Assembly: GCA_900317905.1 (NCBI GenBank)
Contig: ONIN01000003.1
Span: 1-64,000 of the forward strand
Source: an uncultured Eubacteriales bacterium
GTDB lineage: Bacteria > Bacillota > Clostridia > Oscillospirales > Oscillospiraceae
Reading direction: 5' to 3'
DNA length: 64,000 bases
Below, in pieces: positions 25,524 to 32,769 of the stretch (position 1 is the stretch's first letter; every line of letters begins with the position of its first letter). Under the pieces are notes generated by a model. That model ran no database searches. It saw only the letters and a program-made list of their open reading frames with translations, and was not told where the DNA came from. The translations under genes were made by a program, and so were the position numbers.

Positions 25524-26351
25524 TTACTCTCCAACGGATTCCGCGATGGAATCCAGAATTTCTTCGGTTTGCTGTTCGCTGCCTGTGTAGCTGGCGACAT
25601 AGGCGCCGTCCTGCTCCGAGAGCATCAGGCTGCCCATGCTGCACAGCTCCAGAACGGAGATGAATGTGGCCACCAGCTCGCTTCGGCTCTCGCAGCGGGC
25701 GTAGAGCTCCTTCAGGGTCATGTCGCCGTGGCTTCGCAGCAGATCGATCAGGTCACGGCTCTTGGTGCGGACGCTGTAGATGATCCGCTTCGGCGCGGTG
25801 AAGGTGGGAGCCTCTGCGACGGTGCCCTCCCGGGTGAAGACCCGCAGCAGCGCCTGCAGGAGATCCGCTTCCTCGATCCGGTAGCGGTACTCCCCTGCCT
25901 TTTTCGGCAGCGGCTCCGGCGGACGGGAAATATACTGGAAGCCCTTTCTGGAGGCCTCATCCAGCAGCGGCGTGACGCTCTTTAAGGCCGTCAGGGTGTC
26001 CTTGGCCTTCAGCTGCTCCAGGGAGGCGATCAGCTGTTCCAGCTCGGTGATCTCCTTTTCTTCCGTCAGGAGCATACGCGTCTTAATATATAATAGATAG
26101 CTCGCCATCTGGACAAACTCGCTGGCGATCTCCAGATCCAGCCGCTCCATCTCCGCGAGGTAGGCCAGATACTGATCCAGGATCTCGGAGATCTGGATGT
26201 CCCGGATCTCGATTTTATTCTTATGCAGCAGCAGGAGGATCAGGCTCAGGGGCCCCTCGAAATCCACCATGTCGCTCTTATCATGCACGATCCCCTCCAG
26301 GAAAAAGGTCGGATCGGCGTTCTTGTTCAGATTTTCAGGTGACAAGGCCAT
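25524..26351 (-). CDS. scpA: Segregation and condensation protein A (kleisin)
   Basis: A 275-residue kleisin that bridges the SMC heads. The N-terminal part has the family motif DFEGPLSLILLLLHKNKIE and the helix EMERLDLEIASEFVQMASYLLYIK; the C-terminal winged helix follows an acidic middle region. The ATG at 26351 is used, which makes the gene overlap the end of the M50 protease by 17 bases; an internal methionine at the DFEGP motif would cut the usual N-terminal extension. A short run of AT-rich codons encodes YLLYIK. Operon: M50, scpA, scpB, DUF2953, gerW, dacB, rluB. Confidence 0.93.
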   Translation of the reverse strand: MALSPENLNKNADPTFFLEGIVHDKSDMVDFEGPLSLILLLLHKNKIEIRDIQISEILDQYLAYLAEMERLDLEIASEFVQMASYLLYIKTRMLLTEEKEITELEQLIASLEQLKAKDTLTALKSVTPLLDEASRKGFQYISRPPEPLPKKAGEYRYRIEEADLLQALLRVFTREGTVAEAPTFTAPKRIIYSVRTKSRDLIDLLRSHGDMTLKELYARCESRSELVATFISVLELCSMGSLMLSEQDGAYVASYTGSEQQTEEILDSIAESVGE

Positions 26352-27000
26352 AACTCCAATTCGCAATGATAAACAGTTTGTCAAAGACCCAGCTGCAGGC
26401 GGCGCTCAGGGGTCTGCCCAAAACGCCGGTGGCCACCAGCGCCAGCATCAGCAGCATGCCGTAACGCTCATAGTGCATCAGGGTGGCGTACTGCCGGTCC
26501 GGCAGCAGGGAGAACAGGATCTTCGACCCGTCCAGCGGGCTGATGGGGATCAGATTGAAAATGGCGAGGGAGATGCTCAGATACGCGGTGGCGATGATGG
26601 TGCGCAGGATGAAGCCGGAATGATCCAGCTTCGCGTACAAAAGCCCGTAGAGGAACAGGAACACCACCGTGATCAAGACGTTCATCATGGGCCCCGCCAG
26701 CGCCGTGATCGCCATGCCGCGCTTGGGATTCTTGAACCGGTACATGTTCACCGGCACCGGCTTGGCCCAGCCGAAGTGGAACACCACCATCATCACCAGA
26801 CCCATCCAGTCCATGTGGCGGATCGGGTTTAAGCTGAGGCGCCCCGCGTCTTTGGCGGTGGTGTCCCCCAGCCGATAGGCCACGAGACCGTGAGCCAGTT
26901 CGTGGAGGGTGATGCAGATCAGCGCCGGGAGGATGTACATTAAAATATCGGTGAGCACCGACCAGTCCAGTCCGTCCCATATGGTTTTTATGGTTTCCAT
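26335..27000 (-). CDS. Site-2 protease family membrane metalloprotease (M50)
   Basis: A 221-residue polytopic protein with the zinc-binding HELAH motif (about residue 34) in the first or second helix and the second metal-site motif NLIPISPLDGSK (about 153-164). It lacks PDZ and CBS domains, so it belongs to the short, SpoIVFB-distant group that lies in front of scpA in many Firmicutes. It probably cleaves membrane-spanning substrates; none is evident. The ATG at 27000 has TTGGAGAA upstream. It heads the leftward operon that ends with rluB. Confidence 0.9.
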   Translation of the reverse strand: METIKTIWDGLDWSVLTDILMYILPALICITLHELAHGLVAYRLGDTTAKDAGRLSLNPIRHMDWMGLVMMVVFHFGWAKPVPVNMYRFKNPKRGMAITALAGPMMNVLITVVFLFLYGLLYAKLDHSGFILRTIIATAYLSISLAIFNLIPISPLDGSKILFSLLPDRQYATLMHYERYGMLLMLALVATGVLGRPLSAACSWVFDKLFIIANWSYGLVT

Positions 27001-27049
27001 AGAATTCTCCAAATTCCCTGTGTTGGTGAAAAAATATAAATACAGAGTA

Positions 27050-27078
27050 ATTATACCAATTTCCGATCTAAAAAACAA
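27050..27078 (-). promoter_or_regulatory. Promoter of the M50-scpAB operon
   Basis: Minus strand TTGTTT, 17 bases, TATAAT, 50 bases before the M50 ATG. The surrounding 27001-27330 stretch is much more AT-rich than the genome average. Confidence 0.65.
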
Positions 27079-27253
27079 GACAGCTGAAGAAAAACCCGAT
27101 AGACCATACAAAAGTATTGACGAATTGCCCAAAGGATTTTTGTGTTATTTTTGTAACTTTTTTATTCTGAATTGTTATGTAAATTCCGCATCCTGTTCTT
27201 CATCGTTTAGTTGGAATAACTAACAAATACAGCCGTCTATTTTTAGATTATAT

Positions 27254-27285
27254 GACGAAAATTCATCTATATTATCTATTTCGTC
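27254..27285. promoter_or_regulatory. Inverted repeat upstream of the small-peptide promoter
   Basis: GACGAAA at 27254-27260 and TTTCGTC at 27279-27285 are perfect complements 18 bases apart, just 11 bases before the -35 box of the peptide gene. A CGTCTA hexamer occurs twice here. Candidate activator or repressor site; not a known motif. Confidence 0.4.
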
Positions 27286-27296
27286 TAATTTACCAC

Positions 27297-27325
27297 TTGA
27301 AGTCGACTAAGATAAATGCTATATT
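27297..27325 (+). promoter_or_regulatory. Promoter of the 33-residue peptide gene
   Basis: TTGAAG, 17 bases, TATATT. Predicted start of transcription about 27332, giving a 110-nt untranslated leader. Confidence 0.72.
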
Positions 27326-27334
27326 ATGGATGCA

Positions 27335-27359
27335 AGGGCAAAAATTGGGTGTTTGCCCT
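27335..27359 (+). promoter_or_regulatory. Hairpin at the 5' end of the peptide mRNA
   Basis: AGGGCAAA / TTTGCCCT stem with a nine-base loop, flanked by GGATG / CATCC that could add five more pairs. It sits at the very 5' end of the predicted transcript and may stabilise it or bind a factor. Confidence 0.5.
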
Positions 27360-27442
27360 ACATCCTTACCTGCAGGGGGATATGTGCGATACAGAGAGAC
27401 ACGATAAACACTTCTCTGAATTTACTTAGGGGGAAAACTATT

Positions 27443-27544
27443 ATGGCAAACTATGGTCTGAAAGCAGCTCTGTGGATTCTGGGACTGGCCGGCGAGCATG
27501 ACGCCGACGGCGTTCTCAACTGGATCCTCGGCCTGCTTCCGTAA
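27443..27544 (+). CDS. Isolated gene for a 33-residue hydrophobic peptide
   Basis: The gene has every expected signal: promoter at 27297, a structured leader, the ribosome binding site TTAGGGGG nine bases before the ATG, and a strong terminator 17 bases after the stop. The peptide is not recognised. It has two hydrophobic segments, each containing WILGL (residues 11-15 and 27-31), joined by an acidic EHDAD linker (18-22), so it could form a helical hairpin or lie in the membrane. Net charge is about -2, with one lysine. There is no cleavable signal, no cysteine and no neighbouring processing or export gene. Codons are the GC-rich type of the host although the flanks are AT-rich. Possible roles include a membrane modulator, a signalling or antimicrobial peptide; none is supported beyond composition. 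Confidence 0.75.
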   Translation: MANYGLKAALWILGLAGEHDADGVLNWILGLLP

Positions 27545-27560
27545 CCGATCAAATGAAAAG

Positions 27561-27588
27561 AAAAGCACACCGTCTGGTGTGCTTTTTC
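27561..27588 (+). terminator. Terminator of the peptide gene
   Basis: Stem AGCACACC / GGTGTGCT with GTCT loop, A-rich before and TTTTTCTG after. Confidence 0.9.
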
Positions 27589-27660
27589 TGCTTTTTTTGG
27601 GAGGACTCCCCTCCCCTGCCCCGCTTTTTTAACATCACAGGCGGAAAACTGCGGAGCGCA

Positions 27661-27986
27661 GAATTGGAGTTTATCTGCCAGACCCAAAGCGTGTCATTGC
27701 GAACCAGTCCGCAGACTGGTGTGGCAATCCGCATCCCCCGGCGGCGGAGTAATCATTAGCAGAACGTTGAGAACAAACGGATTTGCCCAACATTTTGCAA
27801 ATAATCAGTCTGTACTGCAAGAGAACGGATTGCCACACCATACGTGACACCCCAAATCTATGATTTGGCTGGTGGAACTTATGCGTTAGCTGTGACGTCG
27901 GTCACTGGTTCGCAATGACACCATTCAGATAGGCGGTTGTCAAACATATTCGCCTCGCAACGCCCCGAACAACCGGAATTTGAAAA
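27661..27986. repeat. Intergenic repeat element A (TCATTGCGA inner repeat)
   Basis: The 27545-28026 gap has no gene apart from the peptide terminator. It holds an element whose left outer end is GAATTGGAGTTTATC and whose right end (CCCCG ... GGAATTTGAA, 27963-27984) is a degraded form of the same end. Inside, 27691-27921 is bounded by 18-bp perfect inverted repeats starting GTGTCATTGCGAACC. A second inner pair, TGGTGTGGCAATCCG at 27717-27731 and its complement at 27826-27840, is also perfect. The segment 27828-27894 recurs at 52112-52178 with 64 of 67 bases identical. Confidence 0.8.
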
Positions 27987-28026
27987 CAAAAATCCGGAGC
28001 CGTTTGCACGGTTCCGGATTTGTGGT

Positions 28027-29106
28027 TTAATCGGAATACTTCTGCTCGAGATCCTCAAGGGTGGGATCCTTGGCCATGTTGTTGACGTCGGTCTCCAGGA
28101 TCTGCTGGGTCATCTCCAGCTCCTTGAGGCGTTTTTCCTTGGCCTTCTTCCACCAGTAGTAGGCGATGCCGATGATGGCGAGAACCACCAGAGCGATGCC
28201 GAGGTAGAAGCTGTTGCTGCGGGTCACCTGCATGATGCGGTCGGCCGTATGGGTGAACACGGTGGAGAAATACCCCGCGGTGCTGCTGTAATACTGGTCG
28301 AAGTCCGCATTCATGTAGCCCTCGAAGATGCCCAGTGCCTCGTCGTCCAGAACGGACTTGGCGGCGTTGCCGGGAATGTAGTAATACCCGAAGCCGTCCT
28401 GGTCTGCGTCATAGATCAAAACGAGGAAGTGGCCGTCATCATCAAAGCGCTCGCTGTAGAGATTCTCTGCGAAGCTCTCCAGCTGGGCGTCGGTGGGCGC
28501 GTAGTTCCCGTCGATGGAGTCGGTGGTGTACAGATAAGGCTGCACGCCGGTCTTCTCGTAGAAGTATTTCATGCCGGACTGGAGGGTGGCGGTGCTGTTG
28601 AGGATCCGGGCGTTGTCCTCATAATAACCGGTGAGATTCACGATCCCAGAGGGCAGCGCCTCCCGGTTGGCGGTGGAGTTCATCACGCCGCCGGAGCTGC
28701 TGCCGGCCGATCCCAGCAGCAGGAACAGACCGATCACCAGGAACATGAAGATGGCAGCGACCAGACAGCCGATCCCGCTGCCGGAGCTGCTGGAGCTTCC
28801 GCCGGAGGAGGTGCCGCCTCCGCTGGCCTGGGTGGTGACCACCGTGGGCCCCGGGTGATAGACCGGGCCGACGTAGATCGTCCGCACCCTGGGTCTGGGA
28901 TTGTGGGGCACGTTATAGCGCTGGTTGGCTCTGGGTGCGTAGTCTCTCACCGGGCGGGAGCCCGGGGAGGGGTAGAAGCTGCCGCCAAAGCCGCCGCTGC
29001 TGCCGAAGCTGCTGCCTCTGCTTCCGCCTCCGAAGCCGCCGCCGATCCGGCCGCCGCCTCCGCCTGAGGCATGGCCGCCGCCTCCGCCGACTCTTCCGCC
29101 GGGCAT
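28027..29106 (-). CDS. Gly-rich membrane protein with TPM-like extracellular domain
   Basis: A 359-residue protein. Residues 1-50 are almost pure glycine, serine and arginine; about 115-135 is a transmembrane helix; 150-290 is a globular domain resembling the TPM (YgcG) domain, with VNLTGYYEDNARILNS at its start and FLVLIYDADQDG in the middle; a second helix (about 300-318) is followed by a basic and coiled cytoplasmic tail. TPM proteins usually have the glycine-rich part at the C-terminus, so the order is inverted here. It is one base downstream of pspA, and TPM/PspA pairs are known from Firmicutes envelope-stress loci. The TPM call is by resemblance. Confidence 0.7.
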   Translation of the reverse strand: MPGGRVGGGGGHASGGGGGRIGGGFGGGSRGSSFGSSGGFGGSFYPSPGSRPVRDYAPRANQRYNVPHNPRPRVRTIYVGPVYHPGPTVVTTQASGGGTSSGGSSSSSGSGIGCLVAAIFMFLVIGLFLLLGSAGSSSGGVMNSTANREALPSGIVNLTGYYEDNARILNSTATLQSGMKYFYEKTGVQPYLYTTDSIDGNYAPTDAQLESFAENLYSERFDDDGHFLVLIYDADQDGFGYYYIPGNAAKSVLDDEALGIFEGYMNADFDQYYSSTAGYFSTVFTHTADRIMQVTRSNSFYLGIALVVLAIIGIAYYWWKKAKEKRLKELEMTQQILETDVNNMAKDPTLEDLEQKYSD

Positions 29107-29107
29107 C

Positions 29108-29785
29108 TTACATGCCGAGCTCGGCCTTCAGTCTGGCGAGCTCGTCTTCCACGGCGTCATCGCTGGGGGCGGAGTACTTTTCCTCGAGCGTGATGAGGGT
29201 GGGGGCGGTCAGACCGTTGAGCTCAGCCTCAGCGTTGGCGCGGTCCAGCATCTCCTGGGCCTTGGCTTCCATTTTGTCAAAGGCGGCCAGAGAGCCATGG
29301 GCGCTCTCGGCAGCGGCAGTGGCATCGTTGATGCGGGCCTGGGTCTTGGCAACAGCCACGGTGGCCTTGATGTTGCTGCGGCGGGCCTGCAGGGTGGCCA
29401 CGTCCTGAGAGAGCTTCTCATAGAGCTGGCGCATCTTGTCGGCGTTGGCCTTGGCAACGGTGTAATTGTTGGTGGCGGCGATGAGGGTCTTCTCCAGCTC
29501 CTGCTTCTTGGCGATCAGCTGGCGGGCGTCGCCCTCGTTGCCGGCGGCCAGAGCCTTCTTGGCAAGCTTCTCATACTTGTCAACGGCCTCCTGGGCGTCG
29601 TCCATCAGGCGCTTGCAGCGGGTCTCCTCGGCCATGACGCCGGCGGTCTCCTGCTTCACCTGGGCCAGGTCTTCCTTGGCCTTCAGCAGATACTGGTCGA
29701 TCATCTTGGCGGGATCTTCCGCTTTCTCAAGCAGGGCATTGATGTTTGCGGAGATGATGTCGGCAAAACGGGAAAGAATGCTCAT
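29108..29785 (-). CDS. pspA: PspA/IM30 family membrane-stress protein
   Basis: A 225-residue almost entirely helical protein beginning SILSRFADIISANINALLEKAEDP, the amphipathic membrane-binding helix and first motif of PspA/IM30 (ESCRT-III-like) proteins. The long coiled-coil region runs from about 25 to 190. It coats and protects the inner membrane when the proton gradient is at risk. It is followed one base later by the TPM-like membrane protein, so both are co-expressed from a strong promoter. No pspF or liaRS regulator is adjacent. Confidence 0.92.
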   Translation of the reverse strand: MSILSRFADIISANINALLEKAEDPAKMIDQYLLKAKEDLAQVKQETAGVMAEETRCKRLMDDAQEAVDKYEKLAKKALAAGNEGDARQLIAKKQELEKTLIAATNNYTVAKANADKMRQLYEKLSQDVATLQARRSNIKATVAVAKTQARINDATAAAESAHGSLAAFDKMEAKAQEMLDRANAEAELNGLTAPTLITLEEKYSAPSDDAVEDELARLKAELGM

Positions 29786-29846
29786 GGTACGTTCCTCCTA
29801 AAATAAAAATTATGGTTTTTTTGAACACATATTATAAACCAGTTGA

Positions 29847-29875
29847 ATTATACCACAGAATGCTGTCTTGTGCAA
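29847..29875 (-). promoter_or_regulatory. Promoter of pspA
   Basis: Minus strand TTGCAC, 17 bases, TATAAT. A second TATAAT at 29831-29836 lies closer to the gene but lacks a matching -35. Confidence 0.78.
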
Positions 29876-29923
29876 CAGGATTCAAAAAATTCACAATTTC
29901 CTGTACGTTTTTGTCCGGCTTTC

Positions 29924-29932
29924 TGTTACAAT
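29924..29932 (+). promoter_or_regulatory. Possible extended -10 promoter of the P-type ATPase
   Basis: TGT followed by TACAAT, 31 bases before the GTG start; no good -35 box. Confidence 0.4.
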
Positions 29933-29963
29933 AGGGTCGAATCATTTTCAGGAGGCCGCAAAC

Positions 29964-32426
29964 GTGGACAACCTGCTGCATAAATTGCAAAATCCGAAGC
30001 GAAAAGAACCGGACCTTCCGCCGAGACGGGAGGTGCCTGTTTTGGAGGCGGAGCCGGACACCGGACTCACCGAACAGCAGGCGAAAGAACGCCTGGAGGC
30101 CGGCTGGGCCAACACCCCGGTGGAGGGCGCCGGCAAGACCACCAGAGAGATCATCTTCTCCAACGTCTTCACCTATTTTAATATTCTCTTTTTCCTGCTG
30201 GCCCTGTGCGTCATTGCCGTCAGCTTCGTGCAGCCGAAGCTGCTGCTGAATCTGACCTTCATGGGCGTCATCATCATCAACACCGTCATCGGCATCGTCC
30301 AGGAGCTGCGATCCAAGAAAACCCTGGAGGAGCTCAGCGTCCTCACCGCCCCAAAGGCCACCGTGGTCCGGGAGGGGCAGGAGCGCACCATCGGCACGGC
30401 GCTGGTGGTCCGGGATGACATCGTCATCCTCGGCGCCGGCAACCAGATCTACGCCGACGCGGTGGTGGTCGCCGGGGAATGTTATGTAAACGAAGCCCTC
30501 ATCACCGGCGAATCCGACGAGATCCACAAGCTCCCCGGGGATCAGCTGCTCTCCGGCAGCTTTGTGGTCAGCGGACAATGCAGAGCCAGACTCACCGAAG
30601 TGGGCGCCGACAGCTTTGTCAGCCGTCTGACCCTGGAGGCCAAGGCCGCCAAACCGCCGCAGCAGAGCGAAATGATGCGCTCTCTGCAGAACCTGGTCAA
30701 ATGGATCGGGTTTCTGGTGATCCCGCTGGGAGTCATCATGTTCATCAAGGAATACCTCTGGCTGGAGCGTGACGTGCCCACGGCGGTGACCAGCACCGTC
30801 GGCTCCATCATCGGCATGATCCCGGAGGGGCTCTACCTGCTCACCAGTCTGGCGCTGGTGGCGGGCGTCCTGCGTCTTGCTCAAAGAAAGACTCTGGTGC
30901 ACGAACTGGAGTGCATCGAGACGCTGGCGCGGGTCGACACCCTCTGCGTGGACAAGACCGGTACCGTCACCGAGAACAAGATGACCGTGGAGGACGTCCA
31001 CCTGCTCTGCGAGGATCGCTTCGTGGAGGATGACGTGCGGCTCATCATGGCGGACTACGTCTACGCCATGCAGGCGGACAACGACACCATGGCCGCTCTG
31101 CGCCGCTACTTCACCGGCGAGGTGAAGCAGAAGGCCATCCACACGCTGCCCTTCTCCTCCGCGAAGAAATACGGCGGCGTCTCCTTCCACTCTGACGAGA
31201 CCTATCTCCTGGGCGCGCCGGACGTGCTGCTGGCCCACCAGGATGTGGAGTTCGACGATCTGATCGAGAGTTACTCCGCCCAGGGCTGCCGCGTCCTGCT
31301 GCTCGGTATGTATGACGGAACCCTGGAGGATGATGTTCCCGACAAACCGCTGCTGCCCATCGCGCTGATCCTCTTGTCCAACAAGATCCGCGCCGAGGCG
31401 CCGGAGACCTTCGGCTACTTTGCCGAGCAGGGGGTGGCCATCAAGGTCATCTCCGGCGACAATCCGAGAGCGGTCTCCGAGGTGGCGAAGCGGGCCGGCA
31501 TCGCAAACGCCGAGCGGTTCGTGGACGCCAGAACGTTGAAGACCGAGGAGGCCATTGCCGAGGCCGCGGAGGAATACACAGTCTTCGGCCGCGTGACCCC
31601 GGCCCAGAAGCGGCAGCTGGTGCAGGCCATGAAAAAAGAGGGCCACACGGTGGCCATGACCGGCGACGGCGTCAACGACGTGCTGGCGCTGAAGGAGGCC
31701 GACTGCTCCATCGCCGTGGCCAGCGGCAGCGACGTGGCCTGTCAGGTAGCGCAGATCGTCCTGATGGACAACAACTTCGCCTCCATGCCGTCGGTGGTGG
31801 CCGAGGGCCGACGGGTCATCAACAACATCGAGCGAAGCGCCTCGCTGTATCTGGTAAAAAACATCTTCACCTTCTTCCTGGCGTTCTTCACCCTGTTCGC
31901 CACGCTTCCGTACCCCTTCACCCCGGCGGCGCTGAGCATGGTCAACGGCGTCACCATCGGCGTGCCGTCCTTCATCCTGGCCATGGAGCCCAACGAAAAT
32001 CGGGTCAAGGGGAAGTTCCTGCGAAACGTGATCTTCCGGGCGCTGCCCTGCGCCATGACGGATCTGGTGCTGATCGTGGGCGTGCTGCTGTTCTATATCG
32101 CCTTCAAGATCGACGACACCTCCATGAGTACCATCTGCACCGGCGTCATGGGCATCGTGGGTCTCATGATGGTGCACCGCACCAGCAAGCCCTACAACAA
32201 GCTGCGCATCGCCATGATGATCGCCCTGACCCTGGCTTTCATCATCGCCTTCTGTTTCCTGCCGGAGATTTTCATTCTCAAGAAGCTGGACTTCTCCAGC
32301 GCGCTGATCCTCATGGTTTTCGGCGCCCTGGCCTGGCCGCTGCTGACGGTGTTCAGCCGCCTCAACGACCAGCTCAGAGACAAGATCCAGGAGCTGGCCG
32401 CCAAACGGGCACAGAGACAATTCTAA
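29964..32426 (+). CDS. P-type ATPase, HAD-IC family (CtpE-like cation pump)
   Basis: An 820-residue pump. Motifs in order: two N-terminal helices, actuator-domain TGES in EALITGESDE, the phosphorylated aspartate in DKTGTVTENK, KGAP-equivalent GAPDVLL, TGDGVNDVLALKEAD hinge, and six C-terminal helices. No N-terminal metal-binding cysteine domains and no CPC motif in the membrane, so it is not a heavy-metal CPx pump; overall layout resembles CtpE, a calcium transporter in mycobacteria, and related Firmicutes proteins. Start GTG at 29964 is preferred: AGGAGG lies eight bases before. Ion specificity is inferred and uncertain. Confidence 0.88.
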   Translation: MDNLLHKLQNPKRKEPDLPPRREVPVLEAEPDTGLTEQQAKERLEAGWANTPVEGAGKTTREIIFSNVFTYFNILFFLLALCVIAVSFVQPKLLLNLTFMGVIIINTVIGIVQELRSKKTLEELSVLTAPKATVVREGQERTIGTALVVRDDIVILGAGNQIYADAVVVAGECYVNEALITGESDEIHKLPGDQLLSGSFVVSGQCRARLTEVGADSFVSRLTLEAKAAKPPQQSEMMRSLQNLVKWIGFLVIPLGVIMFIKEYLWLERDVPTAVTSTVGSIIGMIPEGLYLLTSLALVAGVLRLAQRKTLVHELECIETLARVDTLCVDKTGTVTENKMTVEDVHLLCEDRFVEDDVRLIMADYVYAMQADNDTMAALRRYFTGEVKQKAIHTLPFSSAKKYGGVSFHSDETYLLGAPDVLLAHQDVEFDDLIESYSAQGCRVLLLGMYDGTLEDDVPDKPLLPIALILLSNKIRAEAPETFGYFAEQGVAIKVISGDNPRAVSEVAKRAGIANAERFVDARTLKTEEAIAEAAEEYTVFGRVTPAQKRQLVQAMKKEGHTVAMTGDGVNDVLALKEADCSIAVASGSDVACQVAQIVLMDNNFASMPSVVAEGRRVINNIERSASLYLVKNIFTFFLAFFTLFATLPYPFTPAALSMVNGVTIGVPSFILAMEPNENRVKGKFLRNVIFRALPCAMTDLVLIVGVLLFYIAFKIDDTSMSTICTGVMGIVGLMMVHRTSKPYNKLRIAMMIALTLAFIIAFCFLPEIFILKKLDFSSALILMVFGALAWPLLTVFSRLNDQLRDKIQELAAKRAQRQF

Positions 32427-32433
32427 TAACAAC

Positions 32434-32470
32434 ACCTCGCTGTAAGATTCGCAGCGAGGTGGTTTCTTTT
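32434..32470 (+). terminator. Terminator of the P-type ATPase gene
   Basis: ACCTCGCTG / CAGCGAGGT stem with a nine-base loop, then GGTTTCTTTT. Repeat element B begins at the next base. Confidence 0.85.
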
Positions 32471-32704
32471 CAAATTCTAGTTTAGCGGGATGCTGGATGA
32501 TGCTGTGCAGCCCTTAGCGCCCTCGGAGAGGGAGCTGTCGAGCGCAGCGAGACTGAGGGAGGGAACGTCGGACAAAGGAAGAAACAAATGGAGTGCTGCC
32601 TGTACGGAAAGGCTCGCTCCCTCAGTCACGGCTATTTCCCGCCGTGCCAGCTCCCTCGCCGAGGGAGCCGTGTGGGATTTCCAGCGCCCCGTTAAACTCC
32701 AATG
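32471..32704. repeat. Intergenic repeat element B (CCCTCGG inner repeat)
   Basis: Outer ends CAAATTCTAGTTTAGCGGG (left) and CCCCGTTAAACTCCAATG (right) are imperfect inverted copies. Inside, CCCTCGGAGAGGGAGCTG near 32520 pairs with CAGCTCCCTCGCCGAGGG near 32648 at 17 of 18 positions, and ACTGAGGGAG pairs with CTCCCTCAGT. There is no open frame or known transposase. It fills the gap between the ATPase terminator and the cstA terminator. Confidence 0.8.
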
Positions 32705-32719
32705 TGCATTTTCATCCGA

Positions 32720-32747
32720 CAAAAAAACCGCAGGCCGAAGCCTGCGG
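32720..32747 (-). terminator. Terminator of cstA
   Basis: CCGCAGGC-TTCG-GCCTGCGG on the minus strand, a UUCG tetraloop, followed by seven T residues. Confidence 0.95.
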
Positions 32748-32769
32748 ATTCTTATTTATGGGGGTTGCC

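Noticed and set aside
26341-26360. AACTCCAATTCGC in front of scpA as another copy of the outer repeat end
   Set aside because: The match is mainly the ATTGGAGTT ribosome binding site in reverse; the same string precedes mtaB (48213-48230). No second end is near.
27689-27925. CRISPR-like array from recurring TCATTGCGA units
   Set aside because: The units are inverted, not direct, and no regular spacing or leader is present.
29832-32435. 867-codon minus-strand frame opposite the P-type ATPase
   Set aside because: Reversed-codon composition; the plus-strand gene has all P-type ATPase motifs.
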